Assembly (NCBI RefSeq): GCF_003148845.1
Contig: NZ_QGHA01000002.1
Coordinates: forward strand, 272,572 to 336,571
Length of the DNA: 64,000 nucleotides
Source of the DNA: Mucilaginibacter oryzae
GTDB lineage: Bacteria > Bacteroidota > Bacteroidia > Sphingobacteriales > Sphingobacteriaceae
Direction: 5' to 3'
Part shown: positions 33,319 through 41,722 of the stretch, piece by piece
How the letters are laid out: every line of letters begins with the position of its first letter
How positions within the stretch are numbered: position 1 is the first letter of the stretch
Program-made: the position numbers and the translations under genes
Notes under the pieces: model-generated
The model's database searches: none
What the model saw: the letters and a program-made list of their open reading frames with translations, nothing else
What the model was told of the DNA's origin: nothing

Positions 33319-33918
33319 TCAGGATGCCTTCCTTCTGTTCAGTTCATCGCGGATTTTAGCGGCTTTCTCGTACGATTCTTCGGCTAAAGCTTCCTGTAAT
33401 TTGGTTTTCAGCTCGTCGGTACTGATGGATGAATATCCGCTTACCGATGAAGTTGCTGTTTTTTCTTCCGGGGTATCGTTAATGTTTTCAAGATAAACAA
33501 AATCGTTGCCCTCAATTACAATACCCGCTGTTGAAAGAATAAACTCGTAGGTGAAAATAGGGCAATCAAAACGTACAGCTACGGCAATAGCGTCAGATGT
33601 CCTGGCATCAATCTCTACATTGCGTTTACCGTCGCTGCAAATCAACTTGGCGTAAAATATGCCGTCAACAAGGTTGTAAATGATCACTTCCTGCACCTCG
33701 ATGTGGTAAGCCTGCGCAAAGCTTTTAAAAAGATCGTGCGTAAGCGGACGGCTTGGTGTCATTTTTTCTATCTCGATAGCTATCGCCTGGGCTTCGAAGC
33801 TACCGATAATAATAGGCAACCGCCGCCTGCCGCTAACCTCGCCTAATACAAGCGCGTACGCGCCGGACTGCGTTTGGCTGTACGATAATCCAACAATATC
33901 CAGCTTAATTTTTTTCAT
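33319..33918 (-). CDS. Bifunctional nuclease (BFN/DUF151) family protein with UvrB/UvrC motif
   Basis: The DUF151 domain (KIKLDIVGLSYSQTQSGAYALVLGEV, then DARTSDAIAVAVRF) fills about residues 1-140; family members have DNase/RNase activity or act in stress responses. The C-terminal tail (STDELKTKLQEALAEESYEKAA) is a UvrB/UvrC-type helical motif, often found with protein-interaction roles. I choose the ATG at 33918 (MKKIKL...) over 33933, which would place five odd residues in front. It lies 21 bases after etfA and is probably cotranscribed with it. Confidence 0.88.
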   Translation of the reverse strand: MKKIKLDIVGLSYSQTQSGAYALVLGEVSGRRRLPIIIGSFEAQAIAIEIEKMTPSRPLTHDLFKSFAQAYHIEVQEVIIYNLVDGIFYAKLICSDGKRNVEIDARTSDAIAVAVRFDCPIFTYEFILSTAGIVIEGNDFVYLENINDTPEEKTATSSVSGYSSISTDELKTKLQEALAEESYEKAAKIRDELNRRKAS

Positions 33919-33939
33919 GTTATTCCCCATCACCAGTAT

Positions 33940-34917
33940 TTATGCCGAAGCTTTATATTGTTTAACGGCTGCAATTAGTTGTGGCAATACTTCAAACGCA
34001 TCGCCCACTATCCCATAGTCCGCTACCTTGAAAAACGGCGCTTCGGGATCTTTGTTTATCACTACAATAACTTTTGATGAACTTACCCCGGCCAGGTGCT
34101 GGATAGCGCCCGAAATTCCGACTGCAATATACAAATTTGGGCTTACAGCTATGCCGGTTTGTCCAACGTGTTCGCTATGCGGTCGCCAGCCGGCGTCTGA
34201 TACAGGTTTTGAACAGGCCGTAGCCGCACCTAAAATTGATGCCAGTTCTTCAATCAATCCCCAGTTTTCCGGGCCTTTCATGCCCCGGCCGCCCGAAACC
34301 ACGATTTCCGCATCCGGTAAAGAAACCTTGTCACTTGCACGAACAATATCTTTGATCATCGCCTTAAAGTCCGAATCTTTAGTTTCTGCTTTAAAGTCAA
34401 CAACCTCGGCTATTTCGCCGGTTTCAACAACTTTGTAGGAGTTAGGCACAAGCGAGATCACTTTAATTGCCGAAGTAAGTTCGACTGTGGCGAAAGCCTT
34501 GCCCGAAAAGGCGGTTTTTTTTACTTTGAATGTGCCGCCATCCTGTACCGGGAGCGCCACCGAGCTATCTGCAACACCTGCCTCGAGCTTAACACCAACG
34601 CGGGGCGCTAAACCGCGGCCCGAAAAGGTATTGGACAATACAACAATGTCCGAGCCTTCGCTTTTGGCAGCTTCGGCAATAACCGAAGCATAGGCCTGGT
34701 TTACAAAATTTTTCAGCTTATCACCCGATACATTCAATACTTTGTTGGCCCCGTATTTTCCCAATGCGGCAAGTTCGGCGGTATCAACGTTGCCTATCGA
34801 AACGGCGGTAAGGGTAGTGTTATTTTGATCGGCAATGGCGCGGGCATAAGAAACGGCTTCGAAAACCGATTTTTTGAATTTGCCCCCGGCATTTTCCGCA
34901 TATATTAAAACTGACAT
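33940..34917 (-). CDS. etfA: Electron transfer flavoprotein alpha subunit
   Basis: FAD-binding subunit of ETF, which takes electrons from acyl-CoA dehydrogenases and passes them to the respiratory chain. At 325 residues it has normal length. The C-terminal FAD domain shows VVSGGRGMKGPENWGLIEELA, then SEHVGQTGIAVSPNLYIAVG and SGAIQHLAGV, all diagnostic. It follows etfB by 29 bases, in the usual order. Confidence 0.97.
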   Translation of the reverse strand: MSVLIYAENAGGKFKKSVFEAVSYARAIADQNNTTLTAVSIGNVDTAELAALGKYGANKVLNVSGDKLKNFVNQAYASVIAEAAKSEGSDIVVLSNTFSGRGLAPRVGVKLEAGVADSSVALPVQDGGTFKVKKTAFSGKAFATVELTSAIKVISLVPNSYKVVETGEIAEVVDFKAETKDSDFKAMIKDIVRASDKVSLPDAEIVVSGGRGMKGPENWGLIEELASILGAATACSKPVSDAGWRPHSEHVGQTGIAVSPNLYIAVGISGAIQHLAGVSSSKVIVVINKDPEAPFFKVADYGIVGDAFEVLPQLIAAVKQYKASA

Positions 34918-34946
34918 ATTATCTGTTTATTTTTAAGTAGATGAGA

Positions 34947-35684
34947 TTATATAACCCGCGCTTCGGCATGCAACAACTCTACCAGTTTTGCAGTATCGGT
35001 AGCCGACACTAACGTAACCTGGCCGCGAGGGGCAGGAGTTTCGTAGCTCACAATTTCCGAAAGGGTTTTTACTTCGGCCGGTTCAATAACGGTTAGCGGT
35101 TTGGTACGGGCTGCCATAATACCGCGCATATTGGGGATTTTTGGTTCGGCAACACCCTCGGCAGCGCCTGCCACAAAAGGATAGGGGATAGTTAATACTT
35201 CTTTGCCGCCCTCTATCTCACGTTCAACCGTAGCTTCACTGTCACCCGCTTCTAATTTTTTGATGATGGATACCGATGGAAGATCAAGCAATTCGCCAAG
35301 CATACCGGCAACTTTCGAACCGTTATAATCGATAGATTCACGCCCGGTGAGGATGAGATCAAAAGGATTAGCTTTTACGTATTGGGCAATCTGGTAAGCT
35401 ACAAACCAGGCATCGTGCGGTTTAGCGTTAACGCGTACAGCATCGGTAGCGCCAATAGCCAGTGCCTTGCGGATTGTAGCATCGGTATTAGCCTCGCCAA
35501 CATTAATTACAGTTACCGTACCTTTACCGCCATCGGTTAATTCGATGGCCCGGGCAAGAGCTATTTCATCATAAGGGTTAAGGATAAATTGAACCCCGTT
35601 TGTATTAAATTGCGTGTTATTATCGGTAAAAGTTATTTTTGTGGTGGTATCAGGAACATTACTTACACATACCAAAATCTTCAT
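34947..35684 (-). CDS. etfB: Electron transfer flavoprotein beta subunit
   Basis: AMP-binding subunit of ETF. It starts MKILVCVSNVPDT and carries the family segments NPYDEIALARAIEL, LTGRESIDYNGSKVAGMLGELL and GGKEVLTIPYPFV. I use the ATG at 35684, not 35702, because the upstream codons overlap the promoter box TAAATTTG (35707-35700). The product is 245 residues. First gene of the etfB-etfA-BFN unit; the divergent TPR gene starts only 45 bases away. Confidence 0.96.
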   Translation of the reverse strand: MKILVCVSNVPDTTTKITFTDNNTQFNTNGVQFILNPYDEIALARAIELTDGGKGTVTVINVGEANTDATIRKALAIGATDAVRVNAKPHDAWFVAYQIAQYVKANPFDLILTGRESIDYNGSKVAGMLGELLDLPSVSIIKKLEAGDSEATVEREIEGGKEVLTIPYPFVAGAAEGVAEPKIPNMRGIMAARTKPLTVIEPAEVKTLSEIVSYETPAPRGQVTLVSATDTAKLVELLHAEARVI

Positions 35685-35699
35685 ATCAATAGGTTTTTG

Positions 35700-35707
35700 C
35701 AAATTTA
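35700..35707 (-). promoter_or_regulatory. -7 promoter box of etfB
   Basis: Minus-strand TAAATTTG fits TAnnTTTG and ends 15 bases before the chosen etfB ATG; this supports that start. Confidence 0.55.
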
Positions 35708-35729
35708 GTTAAAAAAGAGAGAGTTTAAA

Positions 35730-36071
35730 ATGGAGTTAAGCAGATTGGATAAGCTGTTGGAGTTTATAAAAAATGAACCGGATGATGAGTTTCTGAAATA
35801 CGCGCTGGCAACGGAGTATCTGCGTTTAAATGAGACAGATAAGGCACTGGCCTATTATGAAGACCTGGTAAACAATCACCCCAATTATGTGGGTACCTAT
35901 TATCACCTCGGCAAACTTTATGAAGCCCTGAACCGTAAAGACGATGCCATTAAAACCTACGAAACAGGCATGAAGATCACTAAAGAGAAACGCGATAATC
36001 ACGCGTTTTCAGAACTTTTGGCAGTTTACCGCCAGGCCGTTGGTTTTGAAGACGATGATGACGATTATTGA
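35730..36071 (+). CDS. TPR-repeat protein, 113 residues
   Basis: A small cytoplasmic all-helical protein with about two to three tetratricopeptide repeats (YALATEYLRLNETDKALAYY, YHLGKLYEALNRKDDAIKTY) and an acidic tail ending DDDDDY. It is a likely adaptor for protein-protein contact; no enzymatic domain is present. It is divergent from etfB and followed by a word-type repeat. No partner is evident. Confidence 0.85.
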   Translation: MELSRLDKLLEFIKNEPDDEFLKYALATEYLRLNETDKALAYYEDLVNNHPNYVGTYYHLGKLYEALNRKDDAIKTYETGMKITKEKRDNHAFSELLAVYRQAVGFEDDDDDY

Positions 36072-36080
36072 TCTTTTGTT

Positions 36081-36212
36081 CATAGTTGATGGTTCTTAGT
36101 TCATGGTATCTGCGGAGTAGCTTTTTCGGCTTTTAGCTTTATAAGCACTATCTGTTATAATCTATCAACTATGAACCATGATCTATGAACTATCAACCAT
36201 GATCCATGAACC
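36081..36212. repeat. Short-word long-hairpin repeat (locus g)
   Basis: Left words CATAGTTGATGG and TTAGTTCATGG (36081-36106); right arm ATCAACTATGAACCATG, TGAACTATCAACCATGATCC and ATGAACC (36164-36212). It fills the gap between the TPR gene and chrA. Confidence 0.8.
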
Positions 36213-36222
36213 TTTTTAGCAA

Positions 36223-37422
36223 ATGAAAAAACGGCAGCTCCTGTTCCTTAGGGATGTTTTGATCTATACTTTCACGGCTTTTGGCGGGCCGCAGGCCCAT
36301 ATTGCCGTTTTGTTGCGCGAATTTGTAGAAAAACGCGGATACATCACAGAGAATGAACTGATGGAACTCAATGCCTTGTCGCAGGTGTTGCCGGGGCCAT
36401 CATCAACACAAACACTGGTTGGTATAGCCTGGAAGGTTGGTGGGCTTAGGTTAGCGATCATTACTTTTTTGATCTGGATTTTGCCATCGGCGGCTATCAT
36501 GTGTGCGGCTGCTATCAGCTATAACATGTTTGCCAACAAAGCCAAATTTGCCCACGTTATCAGTTATGTGCAGCCGATGGCAGTAGGTATAGTTGCTTAT
36601 GCTACCTATAATTTTGCCAATAAATTTTTAAAAACCAGGGTAAGCCGGATGCTGGCCATCGGCTCGTTGCTGGTTACGCTGATTTTGCATAATGCCTATG
36701 CTTTCCCGATATTGATATTGCTTGGCGGCATCATATCATCGGCAATGGAAACCCATCAGCAGGAAAACGAGTTGCGCGTAAAGCTTTATGCCAATGTTAA
36801 CCCTAATAAGGTTGCCTATTTTATCGGTATCCTGCTGTTTTTTGCCGCTTTAGGCGCGGTAGTGAATCAAACCTCGCCATTTAGTTTACCTATCCGTTTG
36901 TTTGAGAATTTTTACCGCAACGGTATCCTGATCTTTGGAGGCGGACAGGTTTTGGTTCCGCTGATGTATACCGAGTTTGTGGAAGTGAAGCACTATTTGG
37001 GCAGGTCAGAATTTCTTTCCGGATACGCCTTACAGCAGGCTTTACCCGGGCCTACATTTTCTTTTACCTCTTTTTTAGGAGGAATAACACTCGGTAATAA
37101 AGGCTATAATGTTTGGGGGCAGATAATCGGGAGTCTGGTAGCGGTTATTGGTATCAATACGCCGGGTTTGATCCTGATCCTGTTTATAGTGCCGTTTTGG
37201 GAAGATTTGAAAAAGATTACCCGGATAAAAAATTCCCTGAGCGGTATAAACGCCGTAGCGGTAGGTTTTATGGCAACGGCGCTCATTTTATTGGTGCGCC
37301 CTTTTGGATTAAACTGGACAGACTATTTACTAATGGCCGCAACTTTTTTGCTACTGCATTTTACCAAAATAAAAACACCGATAGTGATTATTATCGGTGT
37401 GGTGCTGGGAATGATTTTTTAG
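36223..37422 (+). CDS. chrA: Chromate transporter (CHR family, two-domain form)
   Basis: An inner-membrane protein of 399 residues with two homologous halves, each opening with a CHR signature: FTAFGGPQAHIAVLLREF and, in the second, ILIFGGGQVLVPLMYTEFV, each followed by LPGP (VLPGPSS, ALPGPTF). The two-domain (long-chain) form exports chromate in proteobacteria; Bacteroidota members are mostly untested, so anion specificity is inference. The stop codon TAG is directly followed by a GC-rich element of the stop-codon family. Confidence 0.9.
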   Translation: MKKRQLLFLRDVLIYTFTAFGGPQAHIAVLLREFVEKRGYITENELMELNALSQVLPGPSSTQTLVGIAWKVGGLRLAIITFLIWILPSAAIMCAAAISYNMFANKAKFAHVISYVQPMAVGIVAYATYNFANKFLKTRVSRMLAIGSLLVTLILHNAYAFPILILLGGIISSAMETHQQENELRVKLYANVNPNKVAYFIGILLFFAALGAVVNQTSPFSLPIRLFENFYRNGILIFGGGQVLVPLMYTEFVEVKHYLGRSEFLSGYALQQALPGPTFSFTSFLGGITLGNKGYNVWGQIIGSLVAVIGINTPGLILILFIVPFWEDLKKITRIKNSLSGINAVAVGFMATALILLVRPFGLNWTDYLLMAATFLLLHFTKIKTPIVIIIGVVLGMIF

Positions 37423-37447
37423 CCCCCCGGCCCCCTGAAGGGGGAGC
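37421..37447 (+). repeat. Stop-codon-abutting GC-rich element, copy 1
   Basis: Directly after the chrA TAG stop: C6GG then CCCCCTGAAGGGGGAGC, which contains a 5-bp stem with loop TGAA. The facing dnaB gene ends in the same element in inverted orientation. Confidence 0.75.
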
Positions 37448-37472
37448 TTAACCGAATACTTCAACTGAAAAA

Positions 37473-37577
37473 CTTGCGCTCGTTTTCAACGAGTGCTTAA
37501 CCCGGCTTCGCGTTTGTAACGCGACTGGCGATGCAATCGCCAAACCATATTAAGCACTCGTTGAAAACGAGCGCAAG
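37473..37577. repeat. REP/BIME-like 105-bp cruciform
   Basis: Perfect 28-bp inverted arms at 37473-37500 and 37550-37577. The unit contains four regular hairpins, each a 6-bp stem with a 3-base loop: CTCGTT-TTC-AACGAG, CGCGTT-TGT-AACGCG, GGCGAT-GCA-ATCGCC and CTCGTT-GAA-AACGAG. Such dense palindromes are typical of REP elements moved by RAYT (TnpA-REP) transposases; no such gene is in the window. Confidence 0.85.
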
Positions 37578-37618
37578 GATTGTACTTTCTGACCGCATAG
37601 GTCCCCATGTATATAAAC

Positions 37619-37644
37619 ACCCCCTTTAGGGAGCCGGGGGGCTA
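37619..37644 (-). repeat. Stop-codon-abutting GC-rich element, copy 2
   Basis: On the minus strand the dnaB stop TAG is followed by C6GG, then CTCCCTAAAGGGGGTG, which matches copy 1 closely. Confidence 0.75.
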
Positions 37645-39207
37645 AAACGGCGCTTCATCATCTATATCATCCATCCTTGATGGGCGGATAATAAAATTAC
37701 TTTGCTTATCAAAATCCTGGGATGGGGCGAGGCCAGAAAAGGCGTTACCTGCCAGCGGCGGGAAGCCGCTCATGTCTTCTTCCAGGTTGGTGAATTTTAC
37801 ATATTTGCCAACAAATTTTAACCGGACGGTACCTGTTTCGCCGTTACGGTGTTTGGCTATAATAACTTCACCTACACCTTGCGTTGGGTTGCCTTCCTCA
37901 TCTTCGGTTAAACCATAATATTCCGGACGGTACAGGAACAATACCATATCCGCGTCCTGCTCAATAGCGCCCGATTCACGTAAATCTGAAAGCATTGGCC
38001 GTTTTGAGTTGCCCGGCCTGCTCTCAACGGCACGGCTTAACTGCGAAAGCGCGATCACCGGCACGTTCAACTCCTTAGCAACCGATTTAAGCGCACGCGA
38101 GATACTGCTGATCTCCTGCTCACGGTTACCTCCGCCTCCTTTACCTTCGGCCTTTCCATGCATCAGCTGCAGGTAGTCGATAATGATGAGCTGGATGTCA
38201 TATTGTGATTTTAAGCGGCGGCACTTCGCCCTGAATTCAAAAATGTTAAGGGCCGGGGTATCGTCAATAATAAATGTGGCTTTTTCTAACCGGCCAATTT
38301 TTGAGTGAACCTGCTGCCATTCCCACTCTTCTAAAGTGCCTTTACGAATCTTTTCCTGCTCAATTTCGGCCTCGCCGGCAATCAAACGATTAACCAGTTG
38401 TACAGACGACATCTCGAGCGAGAACACCACAACAGGCTTGTCGAAATCAACCGCCGCGTTACGCGCGCAACTCAATACGAATGCCGTTTTACCCATCGCA
38501 GGGCGGGCGGCGATGATCACCAGGTCGGATTTTTGCCAGCCCGAGGTCATCCGGTCAAGGTTGGTAAACCCGGATGCGACACCCGTTAAACCATCCTTTT
38601 TATCCTTCAGCGCCTCAATATCACGCAGGGCCTCGCGCACAAGATCGTCCATATTGCGGGCATCGCGGCGCAGGTTACTTTGCGCTATCTCAAAGAGGTT
38701 TTTCTCGGCCATATCCAACAGGTCGAATACGTCGCTGGTTTCTTCGTAGGCATTATTGATCACCTCGGTAGAAATGCGGATAAGTTCGCGCTGGATAAAT
38801 TTCTGGATAATGATACGCGAGTGGAATTCGATATTGGCAGCCGACGCCACACGGCTGGTAAGCTCGGTAATATAATAAGCGCCGCCAACCATCTCCAGTT
38901 CGCCCTGCCTGCGTAATTCGGCAGTAACGGTAAGGATATCTACCGGCTGTGTTTTTTCAAAAAGTATTTTTATGGCAGAGAAGATCTTCTGGTGGTTGGT
39001 TTGATAAAAAACCTCCGGCTTTAAAACATCAATAACTGATGAAAGGGCATCCTTTTCCAGCATCAGCGCACCCAAAACGGCTTCTTCCAGATCGGTAGCC
39101 TGCGGCGGGAGCTTGGCGCCTGCCGGGAAAGGACTTGGATTAGCTATCCGGCCCCGGCGTTCAAAAGTGTTAGGCTTGTTGTACTGGTTGTTATTATCAA
39201 AACTCAT
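37642..39207 (-). CDS. dnaB: Replicative DNA helicase DnaB
   Basis: Hexameric fork helicase. The N-terminal primase-interaction domain starts at PPQATDLEEAVLGALMLEKDA. The RecA-like domain has Walker A ARPAMGKTAF, Walker B LIIIDYLQLM and the arginine-finger region SDLRESGAIEQDADMVLFLYRP. At 521 residues it has normal length for Bacteroidota. No intein is present. The -7 box ends 7 bases before the ATG. The stop codon abuts copy 2 of the GC-rich element. Confidence 0.97.
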   Translation of the reverse strand: MSFDNNNQYNKPNTFERRGRIANPSPFPAGAKLPPQATDLEEAVLGALMLEKDALSSVIDVLKPEVFYQTNHQKIFSAIKILFEKTQPVDILTVTAELRRQGELEMVGGAYYITELTSRVASAANIEFHSRIIIQKFIQRELIRISTEVINNAYEETSDVFDLLDMAEKNLFEIAQSNLRRDARNMDDLVREALRDIEALKDKKDGLTGVASGFTNLDRMTSGWQKSDLVIIAARPAMGKTAFVLSCARNAAVDFDKPVVVFSLEMSSVQLVNRLIAGEAEIEQEKIRKGTLEEWEWQQVHSKIGRLEKATFIIDDTPALNIFEFRAKCRRLKSQYDIQLIIIDYLQLMHGKAEGKGGGGNREQEISSISRALKSVAKELNVPVIALSQLSRAVESRPGNSKRPMLSDLRESGAIEQDADMVLFLYRPEYYGLTEDEEGNPTQGVGEVIIAKHRNGETGTVRLKFVGKYVKFTNLEEDMSGFPPLAGNAFSGLAPSQDFDKQSNFIIRPSRMDDIDDEAPF

Positions 39208-39214
39208 AAGGGTA

Positions 39215-39222
39215 CAAAAATA
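39215..39222 (-). promoter_or_regulatory. -7 promoter box of dnaB, very close to the ATG
   Basis: Minus-strand TATTTTTG ends 7 bases before the dnaB ATG, which predicts a leaderless or nearly leaderless mRNA. The rest of the 306-bp divergent gap (39208-39513) is AT-rich and holds only this box and the rlmB box. Confidence 0.55.
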
Positions 39223-39486
39223 TACAAAAAATGTTTTAAGGGGCGAAGTAAACCATCAACATAGTGTATCGATAATTTAAAATAATCATACACAGCACAA
39301 TAATTTGAAGCTTTTTAATTAACACCTTGATGTGGAAAATATGTTAATTTAACTTTTTTTAAGCTGATTTACAATATTTTAAACCTTTGTTAATAAAGTT
39401 TTGCAATGTTAATAGTGCAGATGGGTAATAGCCGGTAAACCGATTAGGGTTACCAGTTCAATAAGTGCTTAATCGATTAATATAGC

Positions 39487-39494
39487 TACTTTTG
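39487..39494 (+). promoter_or_regulatory. -7 promoter box of rlmB
   Basis: TACTTTTG fits TAnnTTTG, 19 bases before the ATG; no clear -33. Confidence 0.45.
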
Positions 39495-39513
39495 CTAAAA
39501 TTCAGTTAATAAA

Positions 39514-40284
39514 ATGGCATTTAATTCAAGACCTCAGCGCGAAAGCAACCAGATGGTTTTTGGTATCAGGGCGGTAGTGGAGGCTATTCGCTCCGGAAAA
39601 GAGATTGAGGCATTATTTATCCAACGGGGCATAAGCGGCGGGTTGATCCAGGAGCTTAAAGAACTGATGGCCGAATACCAGATCACGGCCCAGCAGGTAC
39701 CGGTTGAAAAATTAAATCGGATCACCCAGAAAAATCACCAGGGAGTAATCGGGGTGATTTCGCCCATAGTGTACCAGAAAATAGAGAACATCATTCCGGA
39801 TGTATTTGAAAAAGGCGAAACCCCGCTGGTATTGGTTTTGGATAGCATTACCGATGTACGTAACATGGGCGCTATTGCCCGCACAGCCGAGTGCGCGGGT
39901 GTACACGCTATTGTGATCCCGGCAAAAGGTTCGGCGCAGATTAACCCGGATGCTATTAAAACGTCGGCCGGCGCGTTATATAAAATCCCGGTTTGCCGTC
40001 ATGATAACTTTATGCAAACGGTAAGATTTTTACAGGAATCGGGCCTGCAACTGGTTTGCTGTACCGAAAAAACCCGCGATAATATTTATAAACCCGATTA
40101 CACCGTACCAACTGCAATAGTAATGGGCTCAGAAGAGGACGGCATCCGCAACGAAATTATCCGCATTTCGGATCACCTGGCTAAAATTCCTATGTTCGGC
40201 GAGATCGAATCGTTGAACGTATCGGTATCCACGGGGATTATTTTGTATGAGGCAGTGAGGCAAAGAACCCCTCCCACCACCTGA
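39514..40284 (+). CDS. rlmB: TrmH/SpoU family rRNA 2'-O-methyltransferase, RlmB-like
   Basis: SAM-dependent ribose methylation of 23S rRNA G2251 is the expected reaction. The N-terminal substrate-binding domain begins QMVFGIRAVVEAIRSGKEIE. The knotted SPOUT domain shows NMGAIARTAECAGVHAIV, IVMGSEEDGI and SLNVSVSTGIILYE, the three SpoU motifs. It has 256 residues. The last five codons (Thr-Pro-Pro-Thr-Thr) and the stop codon TGA lie inside a GC-rich repeat element, so the repeat has set the C terminus. Confidence 0.92.
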   Translation: MAFNSRPQRESNQMVFGIRAVVEAIRSGKEIEALFIQRGISGGLIQELKELMAEYQITAQQVPVEKLNRITQKNHQGVIGVISPIVYQKIENIIPDVFEKGETPLVLVLDSITDVRNMGAIARTAECAGVHAIVIPAKGSAQINPDAIKTSAGALYKIPVCRHDNFMQTVRFLQESGLQLVCCTEKTRDNIYKPDYTVPTAIVMGSEEDGIRNEIIRISDHLAKIPMFGEIESLNVSVSTGIILYEAVRQRTPPTT

Positions 40285-40298
40285 AGGTGGGGCTGAAG
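40268..40298 (+). repeat. Stop-codon GC-rich element, copy 3 (supplies the rlmB stop)
   Basis: CCCCTCCCACC, then ACCTGAAGGTGGGGCTGAAG. The TGA of the element's loop is the rlmB stop codon. Confidence 0.65.
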
Positions 40299-40306
40299 CG
40301 CATCAA

Positions 40307-40342
40307 AATCATAAAGCATTGCCTTGGCAATGCTTTATGATT
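40307..40342. terminator. Perfect 17-bp hairpin between convergent rlmB and manC
   Basis: AATCATAAAGCATTGCC - TT - GGCAATGCTTTATGATT. It lies at the centre of a larger composite inverted repeat whose flanks are copies 3 and 4 of the GC-rich element. No T-run follows, but the stem is very stable and could stop transcription from either side or protect 3' ends. Confidence 0.6.
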
Positions 40343-40360
40343 AAATATCTTCCGCTTAAA

Positions 40361-40386
40361 CTCCCCCTTCAGGGGCCGGGGGGTTA
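40361..40386 (-). repeat. Stop-codon-abutting GC-rich element, copy 4
   Basis: On the minus strand the manC stop TAA is followed directly by C6GG, then CCCCTGAAGGGGGAG. Confidence 0.75.
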
Positions 40387-41469
40387 AATGTATTTAGCCC
40401 CAAACCTGCTCTTTACATCATTTACTATTTGCTTAACATTCTGCTCCTGGTCGCGGGGGCAAATAAGCAGCGAGTTGTTGGATTCTACTACGATAAAATC
40501 GTGCAGGCCCTGCAGTATCACCAGTTTTTCGCCGGGTACGTTTACCATGCAGTTTGATGAATCGTACATGATCACTTTTTCGGCAGGGATAACGGCGTTT
40601 CCCACATAGTCTTTTTCGGCCAGGTCATATATTGAAGCCCAGGTGCCGAGATCGCTCCAGCCAAAATCAGACGGTAAAACGTATACATTATCCGCTTTTT
40701 CCATAATGCCGTAATCAATCGAAATGTTAATGCATTGCTGGTAAGCGGTATGGATATGCGCTTTTTCGTTATCGGAGTTATATACCGATCTGGCATCAGC
40801 AAAAATTTCGTGCATATCGGGCAAATACTGACCAAAAGCCTTTACAATAGCTTGTGCCGACCATACAAAAATCCCCGCGTTCCATAAAAAATCACCGCTT
40901 TGAATAAAGGTTGTGGCTATCTCCAGCGTTGGTTTCTCGGTAAAGGTTTTTACTTTATGAAACTCATCATTAATCACATCATCCGTATATTGAATGTAAC
41001 CGTAGCCGGTATCCGGGCGCGATGGTTTTATGCCAAGGGTAATCAGGTAATTGTTAGCGGCAGCTGTGGCCAATGATTTTTTGATAGACGAGATAAAGGC
41101 GTCTTCGTCAAGGATCTGCTGGTCTGACGGTGCAACTACAATGGCGGCATCAGGGTTAAGGCTTTCAATTTTAAAACAGCCATAAGCTACGCAAGGCGCG
41201 GTGTTGCGCATTACGGGTTCGGTCAGGATTTGCTGATCGGCCATGTCAGGCAGTTGCTGTTTAACCAGCTTTGTATAATTTTCGTTGGTAACAACGTAAA
41301 TATTCTCTTTAGGGCAAACTTTCAGGAAGCGTTCGTACGTATTTTGAATGAGTGTTTTACCTGTTCCAAGTATATCGATAAACTGTTTTGGATGGGATGT
41401 GCGGCTTATCGGCCAAAAACGGCTTCCGATCCCGCCAGCCATAATTATAGCATAATAGTTTTCATTCAT
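40384..41469 (-). CDS. manC: Mannose-1-phosphate guanylyltransferase
   Basis: Makes GDP-mannose, the donor for mannosylated and fucosylated glycans, from GTP and mannose-1-phosphate. The nucleotidyltransferase signature MAGGIGSRFWPISRTSHPKQ is at the N terminus, with FTEKPTLEIA and WNAGIFVWSA downstream. At 361 residues it is the short form without the phosphomannose isomerase domain. No glycan genes are next to it. Confidence 0.93.
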   Translation of the reverse strand: MNENYYAIIMAGGIGSRFWPISRTSHPKQFIDILGTGKTLIQNTYERFLKVCPKENIYVVTNENYTKLVKQQLPDMADQQILTEPVMRNTAPCVAYGCFKIESLNPDAAIVVAPSDQQILDEDAFISSIKKSLATAAANNYLITLGIKPSRPDTGYGYIQYTDDVINDEFHKVKTFTEKPTLEIATTFIQSGDFLWNAGIFVWSAQAIVKAFGQYLPDMHEIFADARSVYNSDNEKAHIHTAYQQCINISIDYGIMEKADNVYVLPSDFGWSDLGTWASIYDLAEKDYVGNAVIPAEKVIMYDSSNCMVNVPGEKLVILQGLHDFIVVESNNSLLICPRDQEQNVKQIVNDVKSRFGAKYI

Positions 41470-41722
41470 GTGGCTATAAAGAATTTAATTGGTATCAACT
41501 ATGTAAAAGTGAACAATTATCTGTTAAAAATCCATTAAATAAAACTAAATTATTTAGCGGAGAAGTTTAAGCAGGTTCACCGGGTTTATAAATGACTATG
41601 CTTTAAAATTGTTTTTCATTTAATAATCATTTTTGTATAAAATTTAAAAGTAAATCCATCGTTTATTCTTAAAATTTTGTTACTTTAAACTTTTAAATAC
41701 AATTTAAGAATTTGTTAAAATA

